Shown one piece after another: positions 1-6,967 of a stretch of DNA of 20,551 nucleotides. The position numbers were made by a program, and so were the translations under genes. Every line of letters begins with the position of its first letter. The stretch's first letter is position 1. The notes beneath the pieces were generated by a model. That model was given only the letters and a program-made list of their open reading frames with translations, made no database searches and was not told where the DNA came from. Origin of the DNA: a virus; IMG/VR virus record IMGVR_UViG_3300025411_000108, positions 1 through 20,551 of that record. One strand, 5' to 3'.

Positions 1-440
1 ACAGCCGCAGCTTTTGAAAGCTCTCGCTCATTGTTGTCCAGAGCTTTAGCTTCATCAGCAACTTTTTTAGAGTCATAAATTGTTGCACTATTAAAAGCTT
101 TTTGTGCATCTTCAAATTTACCTGCTTGCATTAAAGCAAGACCAGTCATCCTAGAAACATCTCCAAAACGATTTTCATCTACAGCAGTTTGCATTTCAGG
201 AGACTGATACATCTTAGCAAGCTTGTCTCTAGAATCTCTGTCAGCTTGTATGCCAATCTCTGAGATTGTGTTAGCAAGTTTACTACGCTGAACGTTAGCT
301 TGTTCTTGTTGTAGCTTGAGCTGTTGCTCTTGCATCTTGTTAGCTTCAACTTGCTGAACATTAGGCATTGCAGCCATGTTCTGCTGAAGCTGTAAAGCAG
401 CATTGCTACCAGCAGCTACATCGGACATTAAGAGTGGCAT
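1..440 (-). CDS. Probable DNA-ejection (internal virion) protein, C-terminus cut by the window edge
   Basis: The reading frame opens with ATG at 440 and stays open to base 1, giving about 146 residues and no stop. Upstream is AAGGA, shortly before the ATG and 9 bp after the stop of the preceding gene. The N-terminus reads MPLLMSDVAAG. It is followed by a Gln/Ala/Glu-rich, probably coiled-coil stretch (about residues 16-75, e.g. QLQQNMAAMPNVQQ and KMQEQQLKLQQEQ) and then a helical Ala/Lys-rich part with the segment ALMQAGKFEDAQKAF, which looks like one TPR-type helical pair. There is no signal peptide or membrane segment. Position right after another ejection-type gene and the tail hub suggests a P22 gp20/gp16-like protein ejected into the host with the DNA. 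That role is inferred from composition and location, not from a recognised motif. Confidence 0.7.
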   Translation of the reverse strand, partial: MPLLMSDVAAGSNAALQLQQNMAAMPNVQQVEANKMQEQQLKLQQEQANVQRSKLANTISEIGIQADRDSRDKLAKMYQSPEMQTAVDENRFGDVSRMTGLALMQAGKFEDAQKAFNSATIYDSKKVADEAKALDNNERELSKAAA

Positions 441-449
441 ATTATTTCC

Positions 450-1127
450 TTATCCACCAGTGTAGCCACTGAAATCCATACCAGCAGTAGGTGCGCTACT
501 TCCACCAGCCATAGACGACATACCACCGCCTACCATAGAAGCGTTACCAGCATTAGCTGCTTGCATACCTAATACTTGTGCTCCAGTAGGATTGGTATAC
601 ATGTTATTACCAAACAAACCTGAAGTACCAAGAGTACCCATACCTTGACCAAGAGCTTGCCAACCAGCTTGTTGTTGTTGCATACCAAGTTGAGCTGCAG
701 CAGCAGGATTAAATCCAGCACCAGCACCACCAGACAACTGACTCAAATAGTTAGTCATAAAACTAGAGTAGCTTTGTTGACCAAGCTTCTGTAGGGCAGC
801 TTCTTCATTACCAGAGTACAACATACCAGAGGTAGCAGCACTGGCTTTGTTAGCAGCCATAGCAGGATCAACAACACCTGTTTGGAACTGTGTGTACCCA
901 GGCATCTGTTGAATGTTTGCACTCTGTCCAGGCTGTAAATAACCAGCATACATCTGAGCCAATTGAGCTTGGTATGGAGCCATTGGATTAGCTTGAGCAG
1001 TAGCAGAGCCAGGCCCAGAACCGCCAAACCCCAAGGCATTAGTAATAGCTCCACCAGTAAGGGAGTTAATACCACCAGCTATACCCAAGCCAGCAGCTAA
1101 ACCACCCGCAGTAATTCCAAAAGTCAT
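450..1127 (-). CDS. Probable DNA-ejection/transfer protein, Gly/Ala/Gln-rich (P22 gp7-like in style)
   Basis: This 225-residue protein begins at the ATG at 1127, which has GGAG placed 7 bp upstream. A longer in-frame version reaching 1163 would overlap the upstream gene and lacks a better ribosome site. The N-terminus (MTFGITAGGLAAGLGIAGG) is a Gly/Ala-rich hydrophobic helix-like segment. The rest is dominated by Gly, Ala, Gln, Ser and Met (for example QLGMQQQQAGWQALGQGMG near the middle and a Gly/Ser/Met tail). Such low-complexity proteins with one hydrophobic segment are typical of podovirus ejection proteins that help DNA cross the cell envelope. A 1-bp gap follows the cupin gene and a 9-bp gap precedes the next ejection-type gene, so the three are probably cotranscribed. 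Function is inferred from composition and context. Confidence 0.72.
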   Translation of the reverse strand: MTFGITAGGLAAGLGIAGGINSLTGGAITNALGFGGSGPGSATAQANPMAPYQAQLAQMYAGYLQPGQSANIQQMPGYTQFQTGVVDPAMAANKASAATSGMLYSGNEEAALQKLGQQSYSSFMTNYLSQLSGGAGAGFNPAAAAQLGMQQQQAGWQALGQGMGTLGTSGLFGNNMYTNPTGAQVLGMQAANAGNASMVGGGMSSMAGGSSAPTAGMDFSGYTGG

Positions 1128-1128
1128 T

Positions 1129-1644
1129 TTAGTTCTCCGTGAGAAGTTCTTTAGTTGAGGCAATTAAACCTAGTTCTTCGTAAGAAGGAGCAATAACTTC
1201 TTCTTCCATCTTGTCTAGATTTTCTTCACCCAAGTGTTTTGTGAGGTGAACTGTTACCCAGATAGTATCTTCTTCTGCAATAACAGCACGCTTAAGACCT
1301 ACCTCAGAAACAAAGATGCAGGGAGCTTCAAAATACTTTGGCCCAAACTCTGTTGACACAGCGACTTTACCTTGCATGATAAAGTTTAAATGCTGATGCC
1401 TATGTATTTTACCTATGATTAGCGTACCTTTGGGAATAAACATTTGTCGGGCATAAGTGCCACAACCGTACTTCTCATCAATAGGGGCGTAGTGGTGAGT
1501 CAGTTTACAGTCAGGTAAGGTGTCTTTCATTAGACCTTCAGCAGCCATCTTTAACATGCCCTCTTGGACATTCAAGATGTTTTCTCTAAACTGAACTTTA
1601 GCTAGAGAGTTATTGCTGCTATCAATGGTTACATTTGTACTCAT
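1129..1644 (-). CDS. Cupin-fold protein of unknown role in the tail/ejection cluster
   Basis: The protein has 171 residues and starts at ATG 1644 after AAAAGG. The central part (about residues 60-135) looks like a single cupin beta-barrel: a PKGTLIIGKIHRHQHLNF segment places His81, His83 and His85 after a Gly, followed by QGKVAV (the turn before the next strand) and a late His133 in WVTVHLT. Together these could make a metal site of the H-x-H...H type. No signal peptide or membrane segment is seen, and the C-terminus is acidic (EENLDKMEEEV). It sits 3 bp after the tail-hub gene and 1 bp before an ejection-type gene, which suggests coexpression with virion genes. Whether it is a structural protein or an enzyme cannot be told from sequence. 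The cupin call is from motif spacing only. Confidence 0.7.
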   Translation of the reverse strand: MSTNVTIDSSNNSLAKVQFRENILNVQEGMLKMAAEGLMKDTLPDCKLTHHYAPIDEKYGCGTYARQMFIPKGTLIIGKIHRHQHLNFIMQGKVAVSTEFGPKYFEAPCIFVSEVGLKRAVIAEEDTIWVTVHLTKHLGEENLDKMEEEVIAPSYEELGLIASTKELLTEN

Positions 1645-1647
1645 GTC

Positions 1648-3543
1648 TTACCTTTTGTATTGGGGATTACCACCAACACCTTGCTCTTGATCCATCTCAC
1701 CTATGCGGAAGTCAATCTCAGCAACATCTAAGCGAAGAGGTACATTATCTGTACACAAGAACTGCCAAGACCTACGACGATCAGCACCACTTAAGTACAC
1801 TTGAGAACGAGCTGCATTTAGATTAACAGGGCGAGGTACAGAGTAACTAACGTAGTCATTACCTGAATGACTGATGTACATAGTACCAGCTACTTTATCA
1901 CCAACTATTTCTAAACGACCATAGAACTTACGTTTAGTAGTACCGTTGTCCATGATATTAGTAACAGACCTACAGTAGATAGGTTGCCCATTATCTTGGT
2001 AGACTTCAGTGTTTAACTGGTACAAGATAGCCCTATCGTCATCTAAGCAGTAGGGAATGTTGTTTAACTCAGCATAGAACGTAGGACGGAAGTACATCTC
2101 ATAGTACGTACCTGGGTTAGGTTGATCGTTAGATGCCATAGCCCATTGAGTCCATGTGTACCACATCTTCTCATCAATGTCGTACACAAGAGTCTTGTTT
2201 GAATCAATAAGAGTTAAGACGTAAAACGTATGACCACTAGTCTTGTAGCAGTAAGCACGTACGTTAACTAAGTCATCAGCTTCTAAGTGACGATCAATGT
2301 GGCTAGTAGACACCTTAACAGGAGATACACCATCCATGATGTACACAGACTTGCCGTACGTACGAGTAGTACCAACCCACAGTACCGTGTTACTAGTAGC
2401 AACAATGCTGTCCCCATTAGCACAGCCAATTTCATTGGTGTAGCTGGCAGCTAGGGCAAGAGGAGAACCAGGGTAGTTACCAGCATCGTAGAAGAATTGC
2501 GTACTAGTAGCACCAAAAGCTATGAGGTAGTTTAGGTGTTTAGCAATACCAACAAGGGTATCTGTAGTCTGTTCAAAGCTTAAGAAGCTAAGAGCGTTCC
2601 AAGATTTAGGATCACCAAGGTTGCAGTTGTAGATGCGGTTATTAGTTGTACCTATAAACACATAGTTGTCTAGGAACACAGCACCAGATACAAACGGACC
2701 ACTAGGGAACGAGTTAAGAGCTGGAGTTAACACAGCTCCGTTACCTAAGTCTTGAATAGTAACCGTACCAGATACGTCAGCAACGTTAGCAATGTTTAAC
2801 GTAAGGGTTGTACCGTTGATGCTAGTAATGTAAGCGTTAGGAGCCACACCAGTACCTGTAACGTACATACCTGTATATACACCCGTAGCACTGGATACCG
2901 TGATCTCATAGAACCCATTAGAGCCTGTAGCAGTAGGTGTTTGAGTAGCAGGAAGGTTAACTGTACAAGTACCAGCAGAGCTAAGACCACTACCAGGGTT
3001 AGTCAGGGTTACAGTACTAATAAGCCCGTTAGTAACAGTGGCGGTAGCAGCAGCGCCACTAGCAGAAAGGCTAAGGGTAATACCACTGCTGTAATTAAGC
3101 CCAGGATTGTCAATGCTAATATTGACAAGGTAGGTATTACCAATAGCACTAAAAGAGCCGCCTTGAGTAAATAGATAACCGTTGACTTTGTTTTGGATAA
3201 ATAAGTAAGAGTCAAGGAATGTCCTTACAAAGTAGCTCTGACTAGTAGATGCAGACGTAGTACCAATGGTACTCACAGACGGAGTACTAGGATTAATTTG
3301 ATACACCGTGTTATTAATAACACCAACCAAGTTACCGTTGTATGGGGTTAACCCTTGTGCTTGGGTGTAATTAGGTGGAGTTACGGATGTTACTTGAGTA
3401 ACGTATTGCAACCCAGGACGTTTAACCCAATCACGCTTACCACCACTGCTATCAAAGAAAACGTTAGCACAGTACGAGTCAGTAGCAAAAGACCCGTTAC
3501 GACTTTCAATAGGTTGGGTAAGAGCAATACGTTCGGTAGTCAT
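1648..3543 (-). CDS. Tail hub / DNA-stabilisation protein, P22 gp10-like
   Basis: The 631-residue product resembles the P22 gp10 family, the hub under the portal-adaptor ring that helps hold packaged DNA and carries spikes and needle. Family-like features are the N-terminal segment with CANVFFDSSGGKRDWVKRPG (residues about 25-44), then repeated beta-propeller-like blades (LTPYNGNLVGVINNTVY; FLDNYVFIGTTNNRIYNC; LVGIAKHLNYLIAFG; YDAGNYPGSPL). P22 gp10 is about 470 residues. Much of the extra length is a Gly/Ser/Thr-rich beta insertion at about residues 139-265. ATG 3543 lies 2 bp after the stop of the gp4-like gene, and GGACGG upstream is a weak ribosome site. The order gp4-like then gp10-like matches P22. 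Family assignment is from recognition of these segments, without a search. Confidence 0.82.
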   Translation of the reverse strand: MTTERIALTQPIESRNGSFATDSYCANVFFDSSGGKRDWVKRPGLQYVTQVTSVTPPNYTQAQGLTPYNGNLVGVINNTVYQINPSTPSVSTIGTTSASTSQSYFVRTFLDSYLFIQNKVNGYLFTQGGSFSAIGNTYLVNISIDNPGLNYSSGITLSLSASGAAATATVTNGLISTVTLTNPGSGLSSAGTCTVNLPATQTPTATGSNGFYEITVSSATGVYTGMYVTGTGVAPNAYITSINGTTLTLNIANVADVSGTVTIQDLGNGAVLTPALNSFPSGPFVSGAVFLDNYVFIGTTNNRIYNCNLGDPKSWNALSFLSFEQTTDTLVGIAKHLNYLIAFGATSTQFFYDAGNYPGSPLALAASYTNEIGCANGDSIVATSNTVLWVGTTRTYGKSVYIMDGVSPVKVSTSHIDRHLEADDLVNVRAYCYKTSGHTFYVLTLIDSNKTLVYDIDEKMWYTWTQWAMASNDQPNPGTYYEMYFRPTFYAELNNIPYCLDDDRAILYQLNTEVYQDNGQPIYCRSVTNIMDNGTTKRKFYGRLEIVGDKVAGTMYISHSGNDYVSYSVPRPVNLNAARSQVYLSGADRRRSWQFLCTDNVPLRLDVAEIDFRIGEMDQEQGVGGNPQYKR

Positions 3544-3545
3544 GC

Positions 3546-4322
3546 TTACCGTCCGTAAGAGTTAGTGTTGGTAGACCTAAATTCAGGCATAAAGAAAGTA
3601 CTAGAAGCTTCAACGTCCCAATCAGACAGCTTTTCTTTGTACATAGCAGCACGTTGCATAATCTCTTGGCGGTAGTTCATAGGAACACCGTACTGCATAG
3701 ACAGCTCATCAGCTAGTCCCCAGACCAAATAGTTCTGCCACTCAATAGGAAAGTCAGGAGTATCAGTAGACGTACCCGTGTTTAGGGTAACGTCATTGAT
3801 AGGCATCTGAGCAATCACGTGCAACTGAATGTTAGTCTGCGAGTTAAGGTCAGGAGTCAAGTACACATACAACACACCATAAGTACTACGTGGATCGTAG
3901 AACAAAGTGTTAGCAGTACCAGTAGAGAACTTAGATCCCAATACGTTGTACTCTTGTTTAGATACAAGTAATACAGGTGTATCAATAGGAGGAGACACTT
4001 GAATGTTACGGTAGAACCCCTGAATAATCTTCAAAGGTTTGTCAGTAATAGCTACTGTAGGATTCAATGAATCATACATCAACGTAGAAGAAGATCCACC
4101 CAGTGTGTATGTAGTTTGATTAGCTGTAGTAGGGATGATCAACTCAGAGATTTTCCACAACTTAAGACCGTCAATACTTGCTTGTTTAATGAGCAAGTTA
4201 AGAGCCATCAAAGCATTAGCGTAGGTGTTTGAATCAGGAGTATCTCCAATTTCAAGAACACCTAACCGACCTAATGCTAGGGATATGATCTGACTGCTGC
4301 TAATACTGTAGGTAGAACTCAT
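3546..4322 (-). CDS. Head-tail adaptor / tail accessory factor, P22 gp4-like
   Basis: This is a 258-residue protein. The N-terminal helices SSQIISLALGRLGVLEIGDTPDS and ANALMALNLLIKQASIDGLKLW match the pattern of the P22 tail accessory factor (gp4) family, which forms a ring of twelve under the portal and closes the filled head. A TTYTLGG turn and a beta-rich middle follow, then the helical C-terminal part with EWQNYLVWGLADELSMQYGVP and MYKEKLSDWD, typical of these adaptors. P22 gp4 is shorter (about 166 residues); longer homologues are common in environmental podoviruses. It directly precedes the gp10-like hub (2-bp gap), as in P22. ATG 4322 has only a weak upstream GGA. I am fairly sure of the family, less so of details of assembly. 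Confidence 0.83.
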   Translation of the reverse strand: MSSTYSISSSQIISLALGRLGVLEIGDTPDSNTYANALMALNLLIKQASIDGLKLWKISELIIPTTANQTTYTLGGSSSTLMYDSLNPTVAITDKPLKIIQGFYRNIQVSPPIDTPVLLVSKQEYNVLGSKFSTGTANTLFYDPRSTYGVLYVYLTPDLNSQTNIQLHVIAQMPINDVTLNTGTSTDTPDFPIEWQNYLVWGLADELSMQYGVPMNYRQEIMQRAAMYKEKLSDWDVEASSTFFMPEFRSTNTNSYGR

Positions 4323-4327
4323 GTTGT

Positions 4328-4738
4328 TTATCCAATAAGGAAGCTGTTTAAGCTAGGAGCTATCTTACTAGGAACCATACAGCCAGGAATACCTGAGCTA
4401 GGTATAGCGTATGAACCCTCTAGGGTACACACAGGACGGTATCCGTTATCTTTGTTAGCAGCAGCACAATCAGCTACGCCATAGTCTGCAACTCCATTGA
4501 TACCAATGAGGTCACATACAAAAATAAATTGATCTTGCTGCTCTGATCTAACGAATGGTGGTGTCTGAATATCAGCAACACCGTGTACGTAGTCTTGAGG
4601 TTGACGAGGTTCCCAGTCACCTTGGCAGACCATAAGTCCGTCCCAACGTAACCGTAACTCACTTTCTTTGTATTTGCGACCACATTGGTCACATATAACT
4701 AGCCAGGAACCATTGTCCCATCTTGATCTGTAAGACAT
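4328..4738 (-). CDS. Small conserved phage protein with a CxxC zinc-ribbon-like start
   Basis: The 136-residue protein starts at ATG 4738 behind AGGAAC. Its N-terminus carries Cys16 and Cys19 (CDQCG), then RWDGLMVCQGDWEPRQPQD with a third Cys at 38 and an Asp at the place of a fourth ligand. The CxxC...WDG-x-x-VC-x-x-D-x-E-x-R-x-P-x-D pattern is one I recognise from small proteins beside tail or head-tail genes in many podoviruses. Its function has not been assigned as far as I know. The second half (from about residue 75) contains three more Cys and no clear domain. It ends 5 bp before the gp4-like gene, so it belongs to the tail operon. Metal binding is an inference from the Cys spacing. 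Confidence 0.75.
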   Translation of the reverse strand: MSYRSRWDNGSWLVICDQCGRKYKESELRLRWDGLMVCQGDWEPRQPQDYVHGVADIQTPPFVRSEQQDQFIFVCDLIGINGVADYGVADCAAANKDNGYRPVCTLEGSYAIPSSGIPGCMVPSKIAPSLNSFLIG

Positions 4739-4762
4739 AGAATGTTCCTAGTAACAAGTTTG

Positions 4763-5719
4763 TTAGCGCACCTTTATGATTTGACCTCTAAATTCAATGT
4801 GGTCTTTATCAAATTTATGTACAAGTTCTGGGTATAACAGTCTGCCATTATGGAATGTTAAGACAGCAAAACCACTGGCCCAGTTTGTAGGATTGTCTTC
4901 AGTATAGTTATAAAATTGTGGTCCGTCAATTTCTGATAGACAACCAGTATCTACACCAAACCTACGTCCATTGTAATCTGTAAATCCAGTTACTTTTAAA
5001 GCGTGAAGATGTCCTGTAACAATAGATACTCCGCTATTAAGAGTGTTGTTGTGGGTGGCATGGATACCACCTTTCCAACGATGTTTAACAACGACATCAT
5101 TTGTAGGCCAACAAGACCAGCATATATCCCAAGCAGGTACGTGATCACTAAGACGACTACCCTGCACACCTTCTAGTAGGGGAGCATTAGCTGAGATATA
5201 GTTCTCAAACCTAGCGTCATGGTTCCCAAGTGGGAATGTAAGTTTGACGTTATGTCTAGCTGCCTTAGCAGCATCTTCTATTTCACCTAACGCTTCTTTG
5301 CAAGCTTTAAGCTCTTCAACAAGCGTCGGGTTTTGTGTCCAGCCAATTCGGGGCCATCTACCGCTGGTACTCCCATCAAAAGCGTCACCGTTACAGATAA
5401 CAGCCTTTGGCTGGAGTTCCTTAATAAGGTGTAGCAGACCATCAAAAGCAGTGGAACGAATCCCAGGCCAAAAATGAGCATCAGAAAATACGATGACAGT
5501 TCCATTTTCTATTCCTAGCAGTTTACGAGCTGGATGTTCCCGAGACACTATTCTTTGACCAGAAGTTACTAGAAGTTCTCCGTATCTTTCCTCTAGGTTT
5601 CTTCTACGTTTGTTTAGACCTCTAATGCCTAAACCAGTTATCTCAGAGATTCTAGTCAATGATCCATAAGTTTCCCATAGAGCTTTAAACTCTTGATCAC
5701 TTACTTTAGGGGTAGGCAT
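4763..5719 (-). CDS. Calcineurin-like metallophosphoesterase with N-terminal HTH-like segment
   Basis: The 318-residue protein carries all the classical metallophosphoesterase blocks in order: D80-A-H82 (VIVFSDAHF), G111-D112 (ICNGDAFDG), G165-N166-H167-D168 (PLGNHDARFE), His220/His223 (GGIHATHNN) and G236-H237-x-H239 (VTGHLHAL). These bind two metals and hydrolyse phosphate esters. Residues about 8-45 (FKALWETYGSLTRISEITGL then a basic KRRRN stretch) look like a helix-turn-helix, so it may act on DNA. Phage proteins of this kind are often annotated as putative DNA-repair exonucleases, but the substrate is unknown. ATG 5719 follows GGAAC. The gene sits between lysozyme and the tail genes, 62 bp downstream of the lysozyme stop, in a structural/lysis neighbourhood and not beside replication genes. 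Confidence 0.87.
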   Translation of the reverse strand: MPTPKVSDQEFKALWETYGSLTRISEITGLGIRGLNKRRRNLEERYGELLVTSGQRIVSREHPARKLLGIENGTVIVFSDAHFWPGIRSTAFDGLLHLIKELQPKAVICNGDAFDGSTSGRWPRIGWTQNPTLVEELKACKEALGEIEDAAKAARHNVKLTFPLGNHDARFENYISANAPLLEGVQGSRLSDHVPAWDICWSCWPTNDVVVKHRWKGGIHATHNNTLNSGVSIVTGHLHALKVTGFTDYNGRRFGVDTGCLSEIDGPQFYNYTEDNPTNWASGFAVLTFHNGRLLYPELVHKFDKDHIEFRGQIIKVR

Positions 5720-5756
5720 AATTGTTCCAGTCGCAGTTATGGTGGCTCGATTAACA

Positions 5757-5784
5757 CTTGACAGTGTTACGCCAGTATGTCAAG
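5757..5784. repeat. Short inverted repeats between lysozyme and phosphoesterase genes
   Basis: CTTGACA (5757-5763) and its complement TGTCAAG (5778-5784) face each other across 14 bp, and a second small inverted repeat, AACACT / AGTGTT, overlaps on the left (5753-5768). The site sits in a roughly 60-bp spacer, one of the longer ones in the window, and spans the lysozyme stop codon. Each arm holds TTGACA, a perfect -35 hexamer, but neither strand has a convincing -10 box at 16-18 bp. There is no U-tract for an intrinsic terminator. It could be an operator or RNA-processing hairpin; I cannot decide. Confidence 0.35.
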
Positions 5785-6217
5785 CGAGGAACAATTTAGA
5801 TTCTTCTGCTCTACGAGTAACTAAACCAGGAAGAACTTTACCAGCAGCTTTGTTCCACTTATCAAACTCTGCTGCAGCACCATCAAAGTCATTGTTGTTA
5901 ATCAACCGAAGCATAGTGCTACCTTTGTAGTTACCTATGCCTACGTTGTAAACAAATGAACAGATAGCAGCTTTCTGATTGTCATTCAAAGGCACATGAG
6001 TAACAGCATCAATGCGATCACCCAGTGTATGCAGACGACCTAACAAGTCTTCTTCAGCTTGTTCTTGTGTCCACACAGTACCCTTTTCAATGTCAGAACC
6101 AGTAGCACCATAGCCAATAGTCCAAGGATCACCACCTGTAGCAGGATCAGGATAAGCAGTTAGCTTACAACCTTCGTGACGTTTAATTTCTTGTGCAGCA
6201 ATTTCTAACCAGCTCAT
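5780..6217 (-). CDS. Endolysin, GH24 lysozyme (T4/P22 lysozyme type)
   Basis: The 145-residue enzyme should cut the glycan strands of peptidoglycan at the end of infection. The catalytic region is clear: KRHEGCKLTAYPDPATGGD has Glu15 (general acid) and Asp24, followed by PWTIGYGAT with Thr33, matching the E-D-T triad of GH24 phage lysozymes. The downstream LNDNQKAAICSFVYNVGIGNY block is the conserved helical-domain signature, and the C-terminal GLVTRRAEESKLFL is also typical. There is no clear N-terminal signal-anchor, so export is expected to depend on the holin. The length fits the family. The start ATG overlaps the spanin stop by 4 bp (ATGA), which implies translational coupling with Rz. 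Confidence 0.95.
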   Translation of the reverse strand: MSWLEIAAQEIKRHEGCKLTAYPDPATGGDPWTIGYGATGSDIEKGTVWTQEQAEEDLLGRLHTLGDRIDAVTHVPLNDNQKAAICSFVYNVGIGNYKGSTMLRLINNNDFDGAAAEFDKWNKAAGKVLPGLVTRRAEESKLFLA

Positions 6218-6681
6218 TGTTTAGGTTCCAGTAGTGAGTTATAGGATGCAATACAGGCGTTTAGTTTTTCGATGGCGTTGTCGCCTCGTTCTGTGAGGGA
6301 GACAAGAGCTTGAGCAGCTCCTGGGTCAATGTTGCAGCTTCCGGTGTTATTGGTACTGGCAGTGGTGGGATCACTGGACATTGGGCTACTACAGGAACCG
6401 GCGATTGACAACCGAACAGAGCCAGAGGCAATATGATCCCTAAGCTCCGCAGCAGCTTGATTGGCCTTGGCTTGCGTAGAGGCCAAATTGCTAGAAATGT
6501 TGGCAACTGTTCTGTCTCGTTCATCACTGATCTCCTTTGATCTTTGGTTTGCTGCAGTTAAAGCCGCTTGAGCTGCGGCACGTTCTTCACTTATCCCACG
6601 TTGGGCATACTCGTATCCACCAAACAAACAGGCTAGCCAAGTTGTTACTAGGAACAACCAGAAGTACGGATTAAGAAACAT
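6214..6681 (-). CDS. Rz: Inner-membrane spanin subunit (Rz-like)
   Basis: I place the start at ATG 6681, overlapping the holin stop by 11 bp, giving 155 residues. A longer frame to 6744 would run deep into the holin gene. Residues about 5-22 (PYFWLFLVTTWLACLFGG) are a single N-terminal membrane anchor. They are followed by a long Ala/Glu/Gln-rich periplasmic coiled coil (about 30-85: RAAAQAALTAANQRSKEISD and ELRDHI). This is the layout of i-spanins, which span the periplasm and bind the outer-membrane partner to fuse membranes. The frame-shifted Rz1 lies wholly inside it, and the lysozyme gene follows with a 4-bp overlap. C-terminal Cys residues may form disulfides, as in some spanins. Identification rests on topology plus the nested Rz1. 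Confidence 0.85.
   Translation of the reverse strand: MFLNPYFWLFLVTTWLACLFGGYEYAQRGISEERAAAQAALTAANQRSKEISDERDRTVANISSNLASTQAKANQAAAELRDHIASGSVRLSIAGSCSSPMSSDPTTASTNNTGSCNIDPGAAQALVSLTERGDNAIEKLNACIASYNSLLEPKQ
6261..6524 (-). CDS. Rz1: Outer-membrane spanin lipoprotein (Rz1-like), nested in Rz
   Basis: In a different frame and entirely within the Rz gene lies an 87-residue ORF. It has a basic stretch (RKPRPIKLLR), a hydrophobic segment and the lipobox LALFGC, with Cys39 as the lipidated residue. The mature part is short (49 residues) and Pro-rich (PVPVVAQCPVIPPLPVPITP), the signature of Rz1 o-spanins. ATG 6524 has AGGAG 7 bp upstream; a GTG three bases earlier is also in frame. The 38-residue N-terminal region before the lipid Cys is long for a lipoprotein signal, so an internal start closer to the hydrophobic segment is possible. 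Fully embedded Rz1 genes are known from lambda-type phages. The combination of lipobox, proline content and location makes this firm. Confidence 0.88.
   Translation of the reverse strand: MNETEQLPTFLAIWPLRKPRPIKLLRSLGIILPLALFGCQSPVPVVAQCPVIPPLPVPITPEAATLTQELLKLLSPSQNEATTPSKN
6532..6536 (-). promoter_or_regulatory. Strong ribosome binding site for the nested Rz1
   Basis: The minus strand reads AAAGGAGATCAGTGATG, inside the Rz coding sequence. AGGAG sits 7 bp before the ATG at 6524. A full Shine-Dalgarno in the middle of another coding region supports independent translation of Rz1 and decides its start. Confidence 0.75.
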
Positions 6682-6967
6682 TAGGTTTGCTTTCTGCAGT
6701 TCGTTCTTGGGTCTTACCCCAACTAGATACACCCATGACAGCACCCATAGCTAGGTGGAACAGACCACCACCTTGCAGTGTCATAGGTTGCCATTGACGA
6801 TAGGCATCGTTGACAGCTTGTGTCTCAAACTGTTGTACGTACAGGTACAAACAGGGACCAACAACAAAGTCAAAGAAACAAATGAAGCAGTAGGTAAAGC
6901 CCATGAGTCCTCGCCAATGGCGGGACATAAAGTCTTCTTGTCTTTTAGTTCTTGTGCTTGTAGCCAT
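6671..6967 (-). CDS. Holin, three-helix (GTA/3TM holin) type
   Basis: From ATG 6967 the protein has 98 residues. It shows the pattern of the three-transmembrane holin family described for gene-transfer-agent release: RHWRGLMGFTYCFICFFDFVVGPCLYLYV (about residues 16-44, membrane), then the hallmark WQPMTLQGGG and a second hydrophobic helix LFHLAMGAVMGVSSWGKTQE. Such holins permeabilise the inner membrane and let lysozyme reach the wall. The start at 6967 overlaps the preceding gene by 23 bp and has a poor ribosome site. ATG 6928 (MSRHWRG), with AAGAAG upstream and no overlap, is a serious alternative. Its stop overlaps the Rz start by 11 bp, forming a holin-Rz/Rz1-lysozyme cassette. Confidence 0.88.
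   Translation of the reverse strand: MATSTRTKRQEDFMSRHWRGLMGFTYCFICFFDFVVGPCLYLYVQQFETQAVNDAYRQWQPMTLQGGGLFHLAMGAVMGVSSWGKTQERTAESKPNVS

Noticed and set aside
179-403. Minus-strand 74-codon ORF near the left end
   Set aside because: It is a shadow in another frame of the partial ejection protein at 1-440, which has a good start and a continuous helical sequence.
755-1075. Leu-rich minus-strand 106-codon ORF that looks like a membrane protein
   Set aside because: The Leu richness comes from reading Gly/Ala/Gln codons of the ejection protein in the wrong frame.
2900-3110. Repeat-like GTAGCAGT/ACTAG sequence in the hub gene, checked as CRISPR or tandem repeat
   Set aside because: No constant repeat/spacer periodicity; it is codon reuse for Ser, Thr, Ala and Val.
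2941-3558. Plus-strand ORFs opposite the tail hub gene (2941-3174, 3355-3558)
   Set aside because: Low-complexity Ser/Thr/Asn sequence mirrors the codons of the hub's beta insertion; there is no ribosome site and no plus-strand gene context.
5755-5784. Possible sigma-70 promoter from perfect TTGACA hexamers
   Set aside because: No acceptable -10 hexamer at 16-18 bp on either strand; kept only as an inverted repeat.
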